Below, piece after piece: positions 46,337 through 57,743 of a DNA stretch of 64,000 nucleotides. Below the pieces are notes generated by a model. That model saw only the letters and a list, made by a program, of their open reading frames with translations. It ran no database searches and was not told the origin of the DNA. Both the position numbers and the translations under genes were made by a program. This stretch comes from Bryum argenteum (lineage: Eukaryota > Streptophyta > Bryopsida > Bryales > Bryaceae): positions 4,666,648 through 4,730,647 of the forward strand of contig CM073329.1 in NCBI GenBank assembly GCA_037043015.1, written 5' to 3'. How positions within the stretch are numbered: position 1 is the stretch's first letter; each line of letters opens with the position of its first letter.

Positions 46337-48464
46337 CTTCGGTGTACTCTCTTTATTTAGCAGATCGCCACACTTTCACTCCCGATCATTCTTTCGTTGT
46401 CCACGGATTAAAGTAAGCCGACTCTGCTGCGTGATAAATCGATATCTAATCTTCGGCAAAATGCATGCAACCTCGATCTAGCTGAAAATTCCCTCCCTCC
46501 TCACTTTCTTATCCAAAATACATCATCTACTCCTTCCGTTTTACTTGTTTACTGTGCCATTTTCCATAATAAACAAACAACTTCTTCAGTAGACCTTCAC
46601 TTATGCCAAATTAATCACAAATTGCTGTCACTGCGCAAGTACTTTGAGAGGCTGTGATGTACATGAAGTATTCTGTCTTGATCAATCTTGGCTCGCGATC
46701 AATTTTGCAATGGCGTTCATTACCTGCAATATTGTCGACCGATAAGTCATGTACTTTCTACTGTGTAATGAATCGACATTAACTGTTTGGCATTTCTGGC
46801 ATGGAGTCCCTCATTGTAACGTGATGCACTTTTCTATGCACAAAATACAATCATTCAAACTACTAACTAAAGCCACAAACTACGTTATAGTCTTCATAAC
46901 TACATTTGTAATAGGAATCCATTCCCTTCCTTTTACTATTCAAGAGTTGCTGAAAGAATACAGGCTTGAGCCGAATTATCTCCTGGGAAACGGCAGTATG
47001 CAAAGAATTCGAGATATACGTGAGGCTTTGATTCAATCACCTTGTAGTCTCTTTAATCAATTTTTGGCTCTTGAAGATTAGCAGGTGTCGATTTGGCAAT
47101 GCCGTAACGGTCTTGTGCTTCTTGACGAGATTGATTCTGTTTCAAAATCCGGTGATGCTGCTGTAGCGAACCAACTACTGTTTCCATGCGCAATTAAAGA
47201 GGTAGGTTGTCTGCAATGCAATGTTTGCATTTCGGACACAAGAATGAGGCGGTTATAACCGCATGAACGCCGCCAAGGCATTCAACCAGATGCTGGACTT
47301 CCATGATTTGCTTCCAGTTTCATTGTCGCCATCGCTTCGGCAAATTGCAACTACAGTTTTTGCACTTCTCCCATTCACAAATTGCTTACGCAGCTAATTT
47401 CATTACAATTAAACTTGCACTAGCATTGTTGAGCAGCTTTGTATTGATTAAAGCTCTGCTGTGAACAATTTCAATCGATGCATCTACGAGGATTTAGATG
47501 CAAGGTGGGAGGTCCAATAATCGTACAAGTTTCACATTGATAAACTCACTACGGAATGACCAACTGAATGGTGCTATGTAGGTGGTTGGGACAATTGGAA
47601 TCATGGATTCTTAGTATATCTTGAATTAGTTATAAATTTCAGAAGTGAGAGTGATAGGTGTACCAAAAACTACACATTGTAAAATGTACACCATAGGTAC
47701 ATTGATATGTAGTCTGGTTTTTGAGCATCCCTCAACCACACGGACTTGTGTTTAGTACAATACTTAGTAGCTTTTTGTGAGACTTTCTCTAAAACAATGT
47801 GTTTTTCCATCCAGTCCGGTGAATGTGAAGCATTGTAAACTTAACAAACATGTTGTATGCAATTTTGAGAGGACATTGTGGAGTTTAAGTGGCCACATGC
47901 ACAATGGTTGTCATCACTACAATAACCTTGTAGAATCGTTTCTTCCCTTATTTGATCAATACTAGAACGGGATCTCAAGAAAAGTTGAATAAATAGGCAA
48001 AAACTGAATAATGAATAAGTATGTAGGAGCCAAATAGAGATACATTGTCTCTTAAACTGAAGAGTTGACTACCAATTTTTACACTAACTTTGCGACGTTG
48101 CCATATGCACTATTGAACAAGACACTAGAGTTAATAAGCTCAAGAAACCGCATTTCCCAATAGCAAATTCTACAGTTTGAAACTATATGTGTGCTTGTAC
48201 AATTGTCTTGCTCAATGTCACTGGCAGTGCACTCGGGACACAGGAAGGGGATTGAGGGTGAGAGTCATTGTCGTTCCAAACACGCCATGTTGTAGCTTGT
48301 TAATGTGGTGTTAGGGAGTTTGCGATGCTCTTAGCAGAGCTCCACACACTCCAATCATCCTTCAAGAGATCATAGGCAATAGACTTGCATGTGATTGATG
48401 TCAACACAATGAAGTTGCCACACCTAACCGCCACCATGTTACCACCTGTACCTTGCAACTCAAC
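46337..48464. other. Intergenic DNA with exon-like stretch at 46920-47200
   Basis: The leftmost ~100 bp should hold the Rieske promoter. On the plus strand, 46930-47080 reads ELLKEYRLEPNYLLGNGSM and RIRDIREALIQSPC. After an in-frame TAG, it goes on to VSIWQCRNGLVLLDEIDSV and a GTAGG donor-like site at 47201. This looks like eroded coding sequence, but I do not recognise the family. The remainder (47280-48460) shows nothing. Confidence 0.3.
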
Positions 48465-49431
48465 TTATGCCTTGGAGCGATTTGGCATAAAGTAATCTAG
48501 GGACTCCAATAGCTCTTCATTGGATCGCTTGTCTATCGGCGAGGTGACTTCCCAATAGTCTCCATACACTACGTTTTCATCATCGTTTTCATCATATTCA
48601 TCAACCCCTACAAAAAACAACCGCTTGAGTGTGGTTGTTAGTTGAGGCACTATTACATGATAAAATAACTTCACGCTAGTGTCAATTTACGCACCATATC
48701 CAAGGACAAGTTTTGGTGTACAGTTACCTCTCAGTCCCAAATCAACATTTACAATGTTCCATTGAATCTCAACAAATGAGATGGTGGTATTCCCTTGCGG
48801 CAGTTGAGAAAACCTTGCCACTCGCCCACCTGGGAGTCAAACTGAACCAAGGATGACCTCTCATGAACTCCAATTGCGAAGACAAAATACAATGCAAAGG
48901 GAGAGTAGTCCTGTGCATTAGTCGCATATGCGAGTCTAGTGTCTGCATGACGGACAGGCGGAATCTCAAGCATTGATCTCGTGACGAAATTGGTTACTTG
49001 CATATACCCCAAACTCTTGTTCCATAGCACCCACACAAAGCCCTTGTCTGCAGCAATGATTTGAAATCCATCAAATGGGGAAAGTGGCATGCCATTGTAC
49101 AAATACTCTAGATTGATCGGGTAAGGGTAAGATCGAAAAGATCGAAGCTTTCTTGGAGGAGGCCTGTGATCTCTTCGTTGGTGTGTATGTTGTTGGAGAA
49201 AGTGACATTGCCAATGTCGATTTCGTGTGGCGCTCTGAGAATGTAAGTGTGTTGTGATCGCGCTCTAACTGCACATTCGAGCTTGTGCGTAAGGTCGTTC
49301 CATTCACGGCAGACGATCCGGAGCCGACATAATTCGGGTACCGAACAGAAGTGGAGAACATTAGCATGTAACTCCGACGGGAGGTCTTTCCACACTTTCG
49401 CTTCCATGATACTCTCTTCCACTATGGCCAC
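48465..49431 (-). pseudogene. F-box protein gene, disrupted
   Basis: Starts at ATG 49431, or at ATG 49407 (MEAKVWKDLPSELHANVLHF), with an F-box of about 40 residues (VWKDLP, LCRLRIVCREWNDL) that would bind the SKP1 subunit of an SCF ubiquitin ligase. A frameshift near 49110-49125 separates this from a second frame. That frame runs NGMPLSPFDGFQIIAADKGF and then NKSLGYMQVTNFVTRSMLEI, typical of F-box-associated beta-propeller repeats. Further breaks occur near 48760 and 48690 (TAA) before a final segment ending YFMPNRSKA at 48465. It has at least three lesions in 1 kb with no convincing introns, so it is either a decaying gene or error-affected sequence. Confidence 0.7.
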
Positions 49432-49439
49432 CTCAAGAA

Positions 49440-51080
49440 CTTCTAACTTCGGCTACTCCGTCTGTGCTCTAACAACTCCGTGTAATCAATGTCCTCGTCC
49501 ACGATAAGTCAATCAATTTATGAACCTCCAGAATTTGATAAATCTTTCATCAAGAATCATACTTTCCAATTTTTGATAAATTTGTCATCAAAAATCATAC
49601 TTAACAATCGAGCCAATAACCGCATAAGCCCCTTTATCTGTTCAACAGACTTCGATCTTGTCACCTGTGAACAGCAAATACACACACCATGAAACCCAAT
49701 TTCAGATTACTGAAATTCAATCTGCATAACTTTGCTTTTCACAGTTTATGAAAACAACAATCCTCATCGATAATAAAATATCTGATTCAGCTTAGGCACC
49801 TTTGCCGTGAACTATTACCTTAGTACAGGTTCTTAGCAGTCTTTCTCAATGACTCTGATGTTACATGATTGAGTTTTGGAATACAAATAAATGCTTATGA
49901 AGTTCAAGAGCACAAGATTCTTCATTGAGAAGCATAAACCTTCAAACCTAACCTCGTAAAATAAATGCCCTGCATCTCTCTGGCTGACATCCTGAATTTG
50001 CTCGAAATTGTGAGAAGAGGCAACCTGATTCAAATTGTGGTCACAATCAAGGCCATAATGCACCATCGTGCTGGTGAGCCGCATCCAATCCCATCGCATG
50101 CACTTTGAATGAGAATATGGATTTAACGATTTCAGCAATATGCTTACTCGTGCACTCGGAAAAGAACGAGGCCTGCATATCTTCTTTGCTCTATGTTTAA
50201 CACATTTCACAAGATTTTACTCAAATGAAGTAACCTTCACTCCGCCTTTGATCCCTAAAGGCCGAGGAGGTTCAGAAAACAGTAAAAAGTGCTCGAGAAG
50301 TTCAGTGGCGATTACTCTACAATGAGAGTAAACCTCGAATCATGCAACATACGAAACTCTATTATAAGGAGTAAACATCAAAAGTAAACATCAGTCAGAG
50401 TCACACATGCAGACTCGCTCCTTACAATGAAATGAGAGAGGATTGTAATGCTCTGCCCAAGCCTGTAGAAAGTAATCTAATGAAATCGCAGAGAAACAGA
50501 TGAGCGTGACATTTTCAGGAAATTCATATACGCGAAGATATGAACTACAAAATTAAGAGTCAAGTGATTGTGTACTTACTCAACAACAGCCTGCCGAGTG
50601 ACAATCGTGCTTGTATTGACGGACTGAATCAGCTGCAAGCGTAATCATGCAACCTCAGAACCGATTCCTCGTCTTATGATGTAACGATTGTCGTTCCATG
50701 TCTGATCGCAAAACCGATCGCTCTCATTCAAAACCCTGGCGTTGCCAAACCCGCTGTGGAGGTCCGTGTGGGCTCGGAAGAGTCTCAAATTGTCCGCTCC
50801 AAAATGGGCTAGAAAGAGGAAGAACTATTGGAGGCTGTGGAGGAGTGGACGCGGGACGCTGCGAAAGTAGAGGGTTAGCGTACGCACATGAGGCAAGTGA
50901 GTGGCAAAACAGAGTCAAACTCTTGAAATTCGTAATTTGATTAGCAATCTGGAAAACTTGGCAATAGATTTTCAGAATGTGTAAATTGTGCAATATAGCA
51001 ATTTGAATCGGCTACAATTTGATGTAGGAGAAGCTCCTCCTTACAAAGGAAATGTACAAGAAAATTACATTAAAAGGAAA
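49440..51080. other. Right flank of F-box gene; possible small exons, unidentified
   Basis: The stretch 49440-49850 is duplicated at about 52780-53170 together with the F-box. On the minus strand short exon-like pieces with splice signals occur near 50632-50580 (LIQSVNTSTIVTRQAVVE, donor GTAAGTAC) and 50105-50020 (CMRWDWMRLTSTMVHYGLDC). No family was recognised and no complete gene could be assembled. Confidence 0.25.
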
Positions 51081-51089
51081 CTATTTTCC

Positions 51090-51655
51090 TTGACTCACTT
51101 TTGCATCCACTATCAAAAAACAACTTAATATTTTGTCCACTTGCCTTTAGCCAGCCGCTAAAATAGCTCGGATTTGCCTTTGCATGCTCTCATACAACCT
51201 CCTACACTCCTCTATTGCTATAAAAGCCCAACACTCCTCAATACACTCTCACAATTCTAAAATTCTTGCTAAAGCATTTTCATACTGGTTAAGACAACGT
51301 TTGAGTCCAACCTAAAGATGCTCAATTGGATTCAAGTCACAAGATGAACATGTTGAGAAACTTGTGTAGCAATTATAAAACCTTCTAATGTGACAACATG
51401 AATACATGCTCTCTTCTGTGCATCACTTAGCACTTGTTGTCTACCACCACTACAAGCTGGCAAATCACATAATCTCTTCTTTAATTTCAAGTCTTGCAAC
51501 ATGACTTCGGCCGTGACACTTGCAACTCATGTGCTACATCTCTTTTAGTCCTACCACCTTGCATCATCACCAAAATGGAGTTATTTAGGTCCCTACGAGC
51601 ACTATCACAAAGCTCATCTAAGTGCACCATGGTCTGTCCCCCAGGGAGATCACTA
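51090..51655 (-). pseudogene. Tc1/mariner-superfamily transposase, decayed and internally deleted
   Basis: Minus-strand remnants are in the order of a Tc1-type transposase. First is a helix-turn-helix (RRDLNNSILVMMQGGRTKRD, VAHELQVSRP) at about 51610-51505. Then, in another frame, comes the second DNA-binding part (SGGRQQVLSDAQKRACIHVV) at 51440-51390. Next is the C-terminal block DLNPIEHL, LKRCLNQYENALARILEL and EECRRLYESMQRQIRAILAA at about 51345-51130. The catalytic core between the second HTH and DLNPIEHL is missing, and several stops and shifts are present. It cannot be active. DLNPIEHL followed by LKRxLNQYENA is characteristic of the Tc1/DDE_3 branch rather than the usual plant mariner-like elements. 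Confidence 0.65.
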
Positions 51656-51659
51656 TCAT

Positions 51660-52380
51660 TTTTTAGAAATATACGTGAGTTAAAATATAGGGTCTATTTA
51701 ATTCAAAGGGGAAAATTTTTATATAATGTGTAGGACTACTATAGGGTCCATAAAATGCTACATACTCTATTATATATAAATTAGGCTATACATAAAAGAT
51801 AGTAATTATCAATGTGATTAAAGTTTGGAGTTTTTAGTTTGGAGTTGTTGCAAGCATGAAAGAAGTGAAGGCAAAATACAACAAAGTGTTATATGCACTA
51901 AGTAGCATTTTAAATCCCAAGAACCTTATTTTGTGTCGATTTAACGAATATGACCTTTTGTGCTATGTTTAAGTTTTGGTATGTTGCAGCAATCAAAGTA
52001 AGACAAAATCTTTGGCCTTGAGAGCAAATTTTTGTACAAGGCTCGAAAAAATGCACCCATACTGTTTATATGTAACATAGCCTCAAGTAATTCAACAGAT
52101 GAATGAATTTATAAAACACCATAGGGTACCGAGAATACGCCCCGAGTAGCTTTTTATGTAAATATACGGTCATCTAAAACACAAAAACAAATGTAAATAG
52201 CCCCACATCAAATACCCTCTTAACTCAAGTGTGTACCCTAAATTACAAGGAGTGATCTATTCGGGGTATGTCCTCACACTATGCTAACAATGTGCACTAA
52301 GTTCACATGGAGTATGTCATGAGGGGATTGGTTTAGTGCATAAACTCCAAACTCTCGCTTCTCGAAGTCGACACACGGAG
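51660..52380. other. AT-rich intergenic DNA (nothing seen)
   Basis: No coding frame, repeat or RNA signal could be supported here. It separates the transposase relic from the F-box paralogue. Confidence 0.5.
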
Positions 52381-52760
52381 CCCTTGTCCGCCGCCATTAT
52401 TTGACAACAATGAAAGAGGGTAAGATACGTATGCAGATACTCCATATCAATGGAGTAGTACGTTTGGGTGCTAGGATCGAAAATATCAAGAGGAGGTCTC
52501 TGATCTCCTTGTTGATGGCGTGCATACGAGGGGTGTTGAAAACAATGTCAAAATCAATTTTATGTGGCGCTCTGAGAAAGTAAGTGTCCTGCGATCGAGC
52601 TGGACGTGCAAACTCCAGCTTATGAGTAAGGTCGTTCAATTTGCGGCAGACAATTCGGAGCCGACATAGAATTCGGTTATAGAAGAGAATTGGAGGACAT
52701 GGGCATGTAACTCAGACGGGACGGGTCTTTCCATACCTCCGCTTCCATGATAACGCCCTC
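52380..52760 (-). pseudogene. F-box paralogue, heavily decayed
   Basis: Second copy of the gene at 48465-49431. MEAEVWKD near 52750 precedes a broken F-box. MNDLTHKLEF at 52639, YFLRAPHKIDF and a beta-propeller start (MAADKGS near 52390) keep the paralogue's order. Stops and shifts occur throughout. The shared flanks (49440-49850 with 52780-53170 and 53830-53890) show that the gene and its upstream DNA were duplicated together. Confidence 0.75.
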
Positions 52761-53171
52761 CGCTACGGCCACCTCGGGATCTATCTCTGGGTACTCCATC
52801 TCAGGATCAATTATCTCGATCCAAATTCTTCATCGATCTCAGGATCTTCTACCTCCGAACACTACATCTCAACGACTCCAACTTATGGGGTTGTGAATTT
52901 CTGAACCTCTACATATGATAAAATTTCATGAGAAATCATGCCACTTGAGTCAATGACCGCATGAGCCTCGGTATCAGCTCATCAGACTTAATTTGATCTT
53001 GCTGATTGAATGCATGTCACCTGTGAACAGCAAATACACACATCGTGAAACCCAATGTCAAAGTTCTGAAAGTCTAACTGCATAACCTTGCTTTTTACAG
53101 CTTGGGAAAACAACATTTCTCATCGACAAGAAAAGTTCCAGTTAAGGTCAAACAATGCCGTGAACTATTAA

Positions 53172-53833
53172 CTCAGGGCCATACCACATGGGAGGAAAGG
53201 CAGTGAGATGGAAGATTCGTATTGGTTCCAATTAGCAAGTGGTTGCCACATGAGAGGAAGTAGGGAGAGTGGCAAGAGTGACATGGAGCAACTTTGTAGC
53301 TTTGGGGTTTGCTTTGGATGTTGCTTTGGGATCTACATGGCGATGACATGGCACATGGGAGGCACTTGAAAACTACCAAGCACTAGTGCCTGGAAGTCGA
53401 CCGGCAATTGAAGAAAAATGGAGAAATTTCTGGAGAAAAGTAGACAAGGACAGAAAGCAGCGGCAGCAGGCAGGGGCGGCCTGCCGATGGTGTGGCAAGG
53501 TCCTCAGGGGCAATCCACACGAGAGGGAGAGGAAGTTTCACAACTTCCTCCAACGTGGCACTTTGCCTCTTAGAAAAAAAAATTCCTTGTTTTTCTCCTT
53601 ACAATGTGGACTTCCAACCCACTTCCATGCACTAATGCCCCATAGTGGAGTGGTAGCATTTATTGTGCCAAGTCATTGCCATGTACATCCAAAGCCAATT
53701 CCAAAGCTACAAAGTTGTTTCATGTCATTCTTGCCACTCTCCCTACTTCGTCTCATGTGGCAACCACTTGCTAATTTGAACCAATGCTATTCATCCAACT
53801 CAGTGCCTTCCCTCTCGTGTGGATTGCCCCTTA
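53172..53833. mobile_element. Foldback element with ~190-bp inverted ends
   Basis: Inserted in the duplicated F-box flank: the paralogous DNA at 49815-49835 is continuous where this element interrupts. The left arm, about 53172-53370 (gggccataccacatgggagg, agcaagtggttgccacatga, gtagggagagtggcaag), is a close reverse complement of about 53650-53833 (ttgccactctccctac, tggcaaccacttgct, ctcgtgtggattgcccc). An extra copy of the arm end (ggggcaatccacacgagagg) lies inside at 53509, so the element is nested or rearranged. The target duplication is unclear; a 3-bp TTA is possible. There is no transposase, and frames inside are not convincing. Confidence 0.75.
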
Positions 53834-53899
53834 GTACAGGTTCTTGGCTTCTCACAGAAGCAGTCTTTCTCAATGACCCTAATGTTGCATAATTGAGTT

Positions 53900-56800
53900 C
53901 CGAGGTACATATATGTTTTTTTCGGATATAATAATTAGGATAAATGAGATCTGAACAGTTAAAGTTTTAAAATTGCATGCAAGTAAGTATGATAGTAGCC
54001 ACCTCTAGAAAAATCTACAATATTTCAGAAGCTTCACACATATTAGTAAAATTATAAGGATTTGAGTGGAATTATTATTTCGGGTGTGTTAATGTATTAT
54101 TTAAGGCAAGCTTTCAAAAAATATATATGGTTCCCACCAACATTGAAATCCGTTGTCTTGTAATATAGCAATCCGTAATCCGTTCCTAAGCCTGCGCCCC
54201 ACTGCCACAGTGACGACCACATCATAATCTGACGTGGTTTTCAATGTCAAATTTTGTACCTTTAAAAAAATTACATGGCCTCTTATTAACATAACGTCTT
54301 TTTAGGCCCTAAACCGTCTGCTCGTCTGGTATGCCACGCCCGATGACCCCTACGTGCCCAACATGACAACCTTACCCACAACATGTACATATGGTGATAT
54401 TTTTCTTATCAACCCATTGATGGTTGATATGAAATCTTTTCATATTTTCATGATGATCTTCACATTAACCCTTAATTTCAAAATATGCCCTATTTAAGGG
54501 TCTTTTGGGGTCTGATCAGCCCCTTATTTACTGTATTTAGCTTGGATCATATGAAGCCATTTGCAGGTTGTAGATTTTTCCCATACCTTTCCGAAAAGTC
54601 ATTCCATACTTCAAGATTCCTCAGGACTACTTTAGGAAATAATCATGGTCAAAGTTTGAAAATACTATTTGAAATCTGCCCAAATCTGCCCAAAGTGCGG
54701 TATATGCTTGTTAGTTTATTCTCAAAGTTTACCCAAAATAAATAAGATCGCAAGAACTTCAAAAATTCACCAAAAATTGAAAATTTACTTTTTTTTCAAG
54801 TTTTGTTGCTTGTGCTTGGAAATAAGAATTCAAGGCATGACCTCACGGTTTGGACTTTTCATCCAAATTATTCTTCACATGCCAAAGAGGGGCCTTTGGA
54901 GTTTCAAAATTTCACCATACCTCCATGTGAATATTCAAGCATCTCTTTAGGTTTTACAGGTTGCATGAGGGTAAAAATTGCATAAACATGTTTCTAACAT
55001 CCCCAATTCCGTTAAAATGGCGCTATGCCGCTAAAATGGCATGCCTCAACTTTCTGGACTGCAATTCAAAAACCATGTGATATAACAGAAATTGAAGGTG
55101 ATATTATGGAAAATGAGTGACAATGTATGTAAAGAAGTGATATTATTAAAAAAATAGTGATATTACATAATACACCATCCAATGTGAGCACATATGTAAG
55201 ATTTGGTGTGACAAAATGGCACATGGCATAGTGCCATTTTACGGAATTGAGGTTTAACTCACTTAGGAACAAGAATTTAAAGAGCGACACTTTAGATCTA
55301 CTCTTAATATTGGTTTTTGGGCTCACAAAAAACATCAAACCCATTTTGCAACAAGGGGAAAAAAAAAGAAAAAAAAAAAGGAAAAGAAAAAGAAAAAAAA
55401 AAAGAAGAAAAAAAAATCTTGAAAAAAAGAGAGAGTAAGTTAACTTTAAATGTTACGATCTCACAATTGGTAACGAATTTGAAACTAAGTTTTGGTACAC
55501 ACATACATGAACAAGTTAGGTGTAAGATCGTACAGTTACATACTTGAGATTACATCAAAAGCTGAAAATTTTCAATCTTGCACTGAAAGATTGTGACCAG
55601 TTTTGAGAAGTTTTAGCAGTTTCGGCGGCTTTCGACTTTAGGGGTTTACTAACATAACATCATTCAAATAAACTGATAAATATATAAAAAATTATGTTCT
55701 AGTATATTATCTTATAATAAATACGCAAGCAATTTTTGAATTTTCTTTTTCTGTTGATTCAATGAAAGTTTATGAGTTTTTAAGATATGGAAGCTTGGTC
55801 CATTCCAGGCAAAGGTCCCTTGTGTTCCTCAAGGGCCACTCTGACGATAAGTTGACTTTTAGTAGCCTCATAAATTCATGATATAATTATTCATTTTGTT
55901 TTCAGAATTCAGAGGATGAAATTAATGAAACACCAAGTGAAATGCATGTCGGTGTATTATTGGAACTTGGCACTACAGTAGGAGGAAAACCCTTTTTTTG
56001 AGGATAAAGACTAAAAATTGAACGTTAGTAGAGTTGAGAACCGTGTTTTCGGAGTACAAAAAGAAAAATATTTTGTACATGTTGAGGTGTGTTTATTCTT
56101 TAGTGAAAGACACTTGATTTCAAAATGCGTCAATTACATCTGGATATGAAAAAATTTAAAAAATTCTCAAACATGAAATAGTAGATGTGGAATATTATTT
56201 ATACTCACTTGACTATGGTTGAGAAGAATGCCGATATTTTGAACACTTTCGTTACAACCACTTTCATCTTATCATATGATTTTGTTCGAATGTCCACCAT
56301 GTTTGCCTTACAGACTGCTTAACCCTTAAACGCCCAAGCAAGCCCAAGGGGTTTGTTCCAACAAAATCTGTTGTGCAGTTTCTACTGTAATCAACTTTTC
56401 ACTTATAGTTTGATGTCAAACTTGTTGACCACCTTCTTGTGATGCATTCAAAAGTGAAATTTTACATTTCAAATCACAATTCGTATGGGTGATTTTGTGA
56501 TTTGAGAGAATTGTGGTAGGTAGGTTGGGATTGTACATAACCTTGTAGGAGGTTGCAAGCTCATCACTGATTGGTTCATTCATGATGCCCTAGTCCAAAA
56601 GATGCTGTGATCCAATTTTGGGCTGCCCGTTTCAGACTCCATGGGCGTTGAAGACTTATCCAAGCCATATGAGCTGATGCGGGTGGGAGACGACTAATGA
56701 CGCACCATCTTCTTCCTGCCATGCAGACCTGCCATTCGTGCGAAGTGGCACTCAAAGTCCAATCCATTTACATACTTACTGCAATTCCTGTCACTCGATC

Positions 56801-57743
56801 TTGAAAGCTTCCTATCACTTCCCATTTGCGAAGGAGACATTTTATATATATTCATCGATCCTAGTCCATTGATTTCGGTGACACCAGCAGTCTCCCTTCT
56901 TTTAATCAATGCTCCTGAAGGCTCTATCATCTCCTGCTGCCTGATCAATGCTTCACGTTCGATCTGTTGATTCCTATAAGACTGAGAAACAGATCTTGCT
57001 CTACGACTACGAGTCTGTATCTGATATGAAATGCTTTGGGAATCATCCTTATCAACTTATTGGTGAGTTCGATGCAACCTGATCGAGTTGTGAGGTTAAG
57101 AGAATTTTGATTTGGTATGAAATACTCTGACTAGATGTCGGCCTTATCATTCTGTTGTGAGTTCAATGCAACATGAGTCAAGCGAGAAGAGAATTAGACA
57201 GATCGAATCCGCTATGACTTTTGTTCAAGAATTTCTATTTCATGGGTCCTTGGGAAAGAAGGTGGATATGAGTATTCGAAGGGAAACTATCATATAGCTT
57301 ATGGCAAGTGTGGACAGATCAAGCTTTGAAACTGTAGTACACAAGTGATCTCACTCCTGATGACTTGATTTCAAAATGGCATCTCAATCCTTATGACTTC
57401 ATATCAAAATGGCACATGTAACATCAAAATCGGAGTTACATAGAAAATTCATATGCCATATATATAGTGTACCAATACTTGATATACACACAATATATTC
57501 AGTGAAGAGTTGATCTTACTTTATTTATGTACATGTATACACATTATTTGCACCATGACAACAGAGAAGGCAACTTCTAAATTCTGCATTTAATATACTA
57601 GACTTCACCCTCAAGATCTAATTTCAGAAAACTTAATGAAGACAATTTGACCTCTTCTCCCTGCCTTCAACTTTAAATCTCCTTGCTGATAGGAATGTGG
57701 CATAAGTCCAACGAGCAAGCTTCTGTGCCTAAAAACTCATTTT
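53900..57743. other. AT-rich intergenic DNA with MITE and one coding-like stretch
   Basis: No complete gene is seen. On the minus strand 57030-56700 is open and coding-like (SQSYRNQQIEREALIRQQEM, INGLGSMNIYKM, SSDRNCSKYVNG, ARMAGLHGRKK) and may be an exon or fragment of an unrecognised gene. A purine tract of A with scattered G lies at 55360-55432. The stretch 57020-57190 contains a diverged ~95-bp duplication around gatgcaacctgat / aatgcaacatgag. Confidence 0.35.
55000..55252. mobile_element. MITE-like palindromic element (~250 bp)
   Basis: The left end (ccccaattccgttaaaatgg, cgctatgcc) and right end (ggcatagtgccattttacgg, aattgagg) are near-perfect inverted repeats of about 28 bp. The interior is AT-rich and repeats gtgatatta-type words. 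A diverged relative seems to lie at about 62360-62560 (ccaattctattaaaatggca and tataatatcac). Confidence 0.65.

Noticed and set aside
53386..53892. 168-codon plus-strand frame inside the foldback element
   Set aside because: It runs through the inverted arm and crosses the element boundary into the F-box flank, with no recognisable domain.
55360..55432. Lysine-rich small protein from the A-rich purine tract
   Set aside because: Low-complexity DNA; the peptide is only K, E and R repeats.
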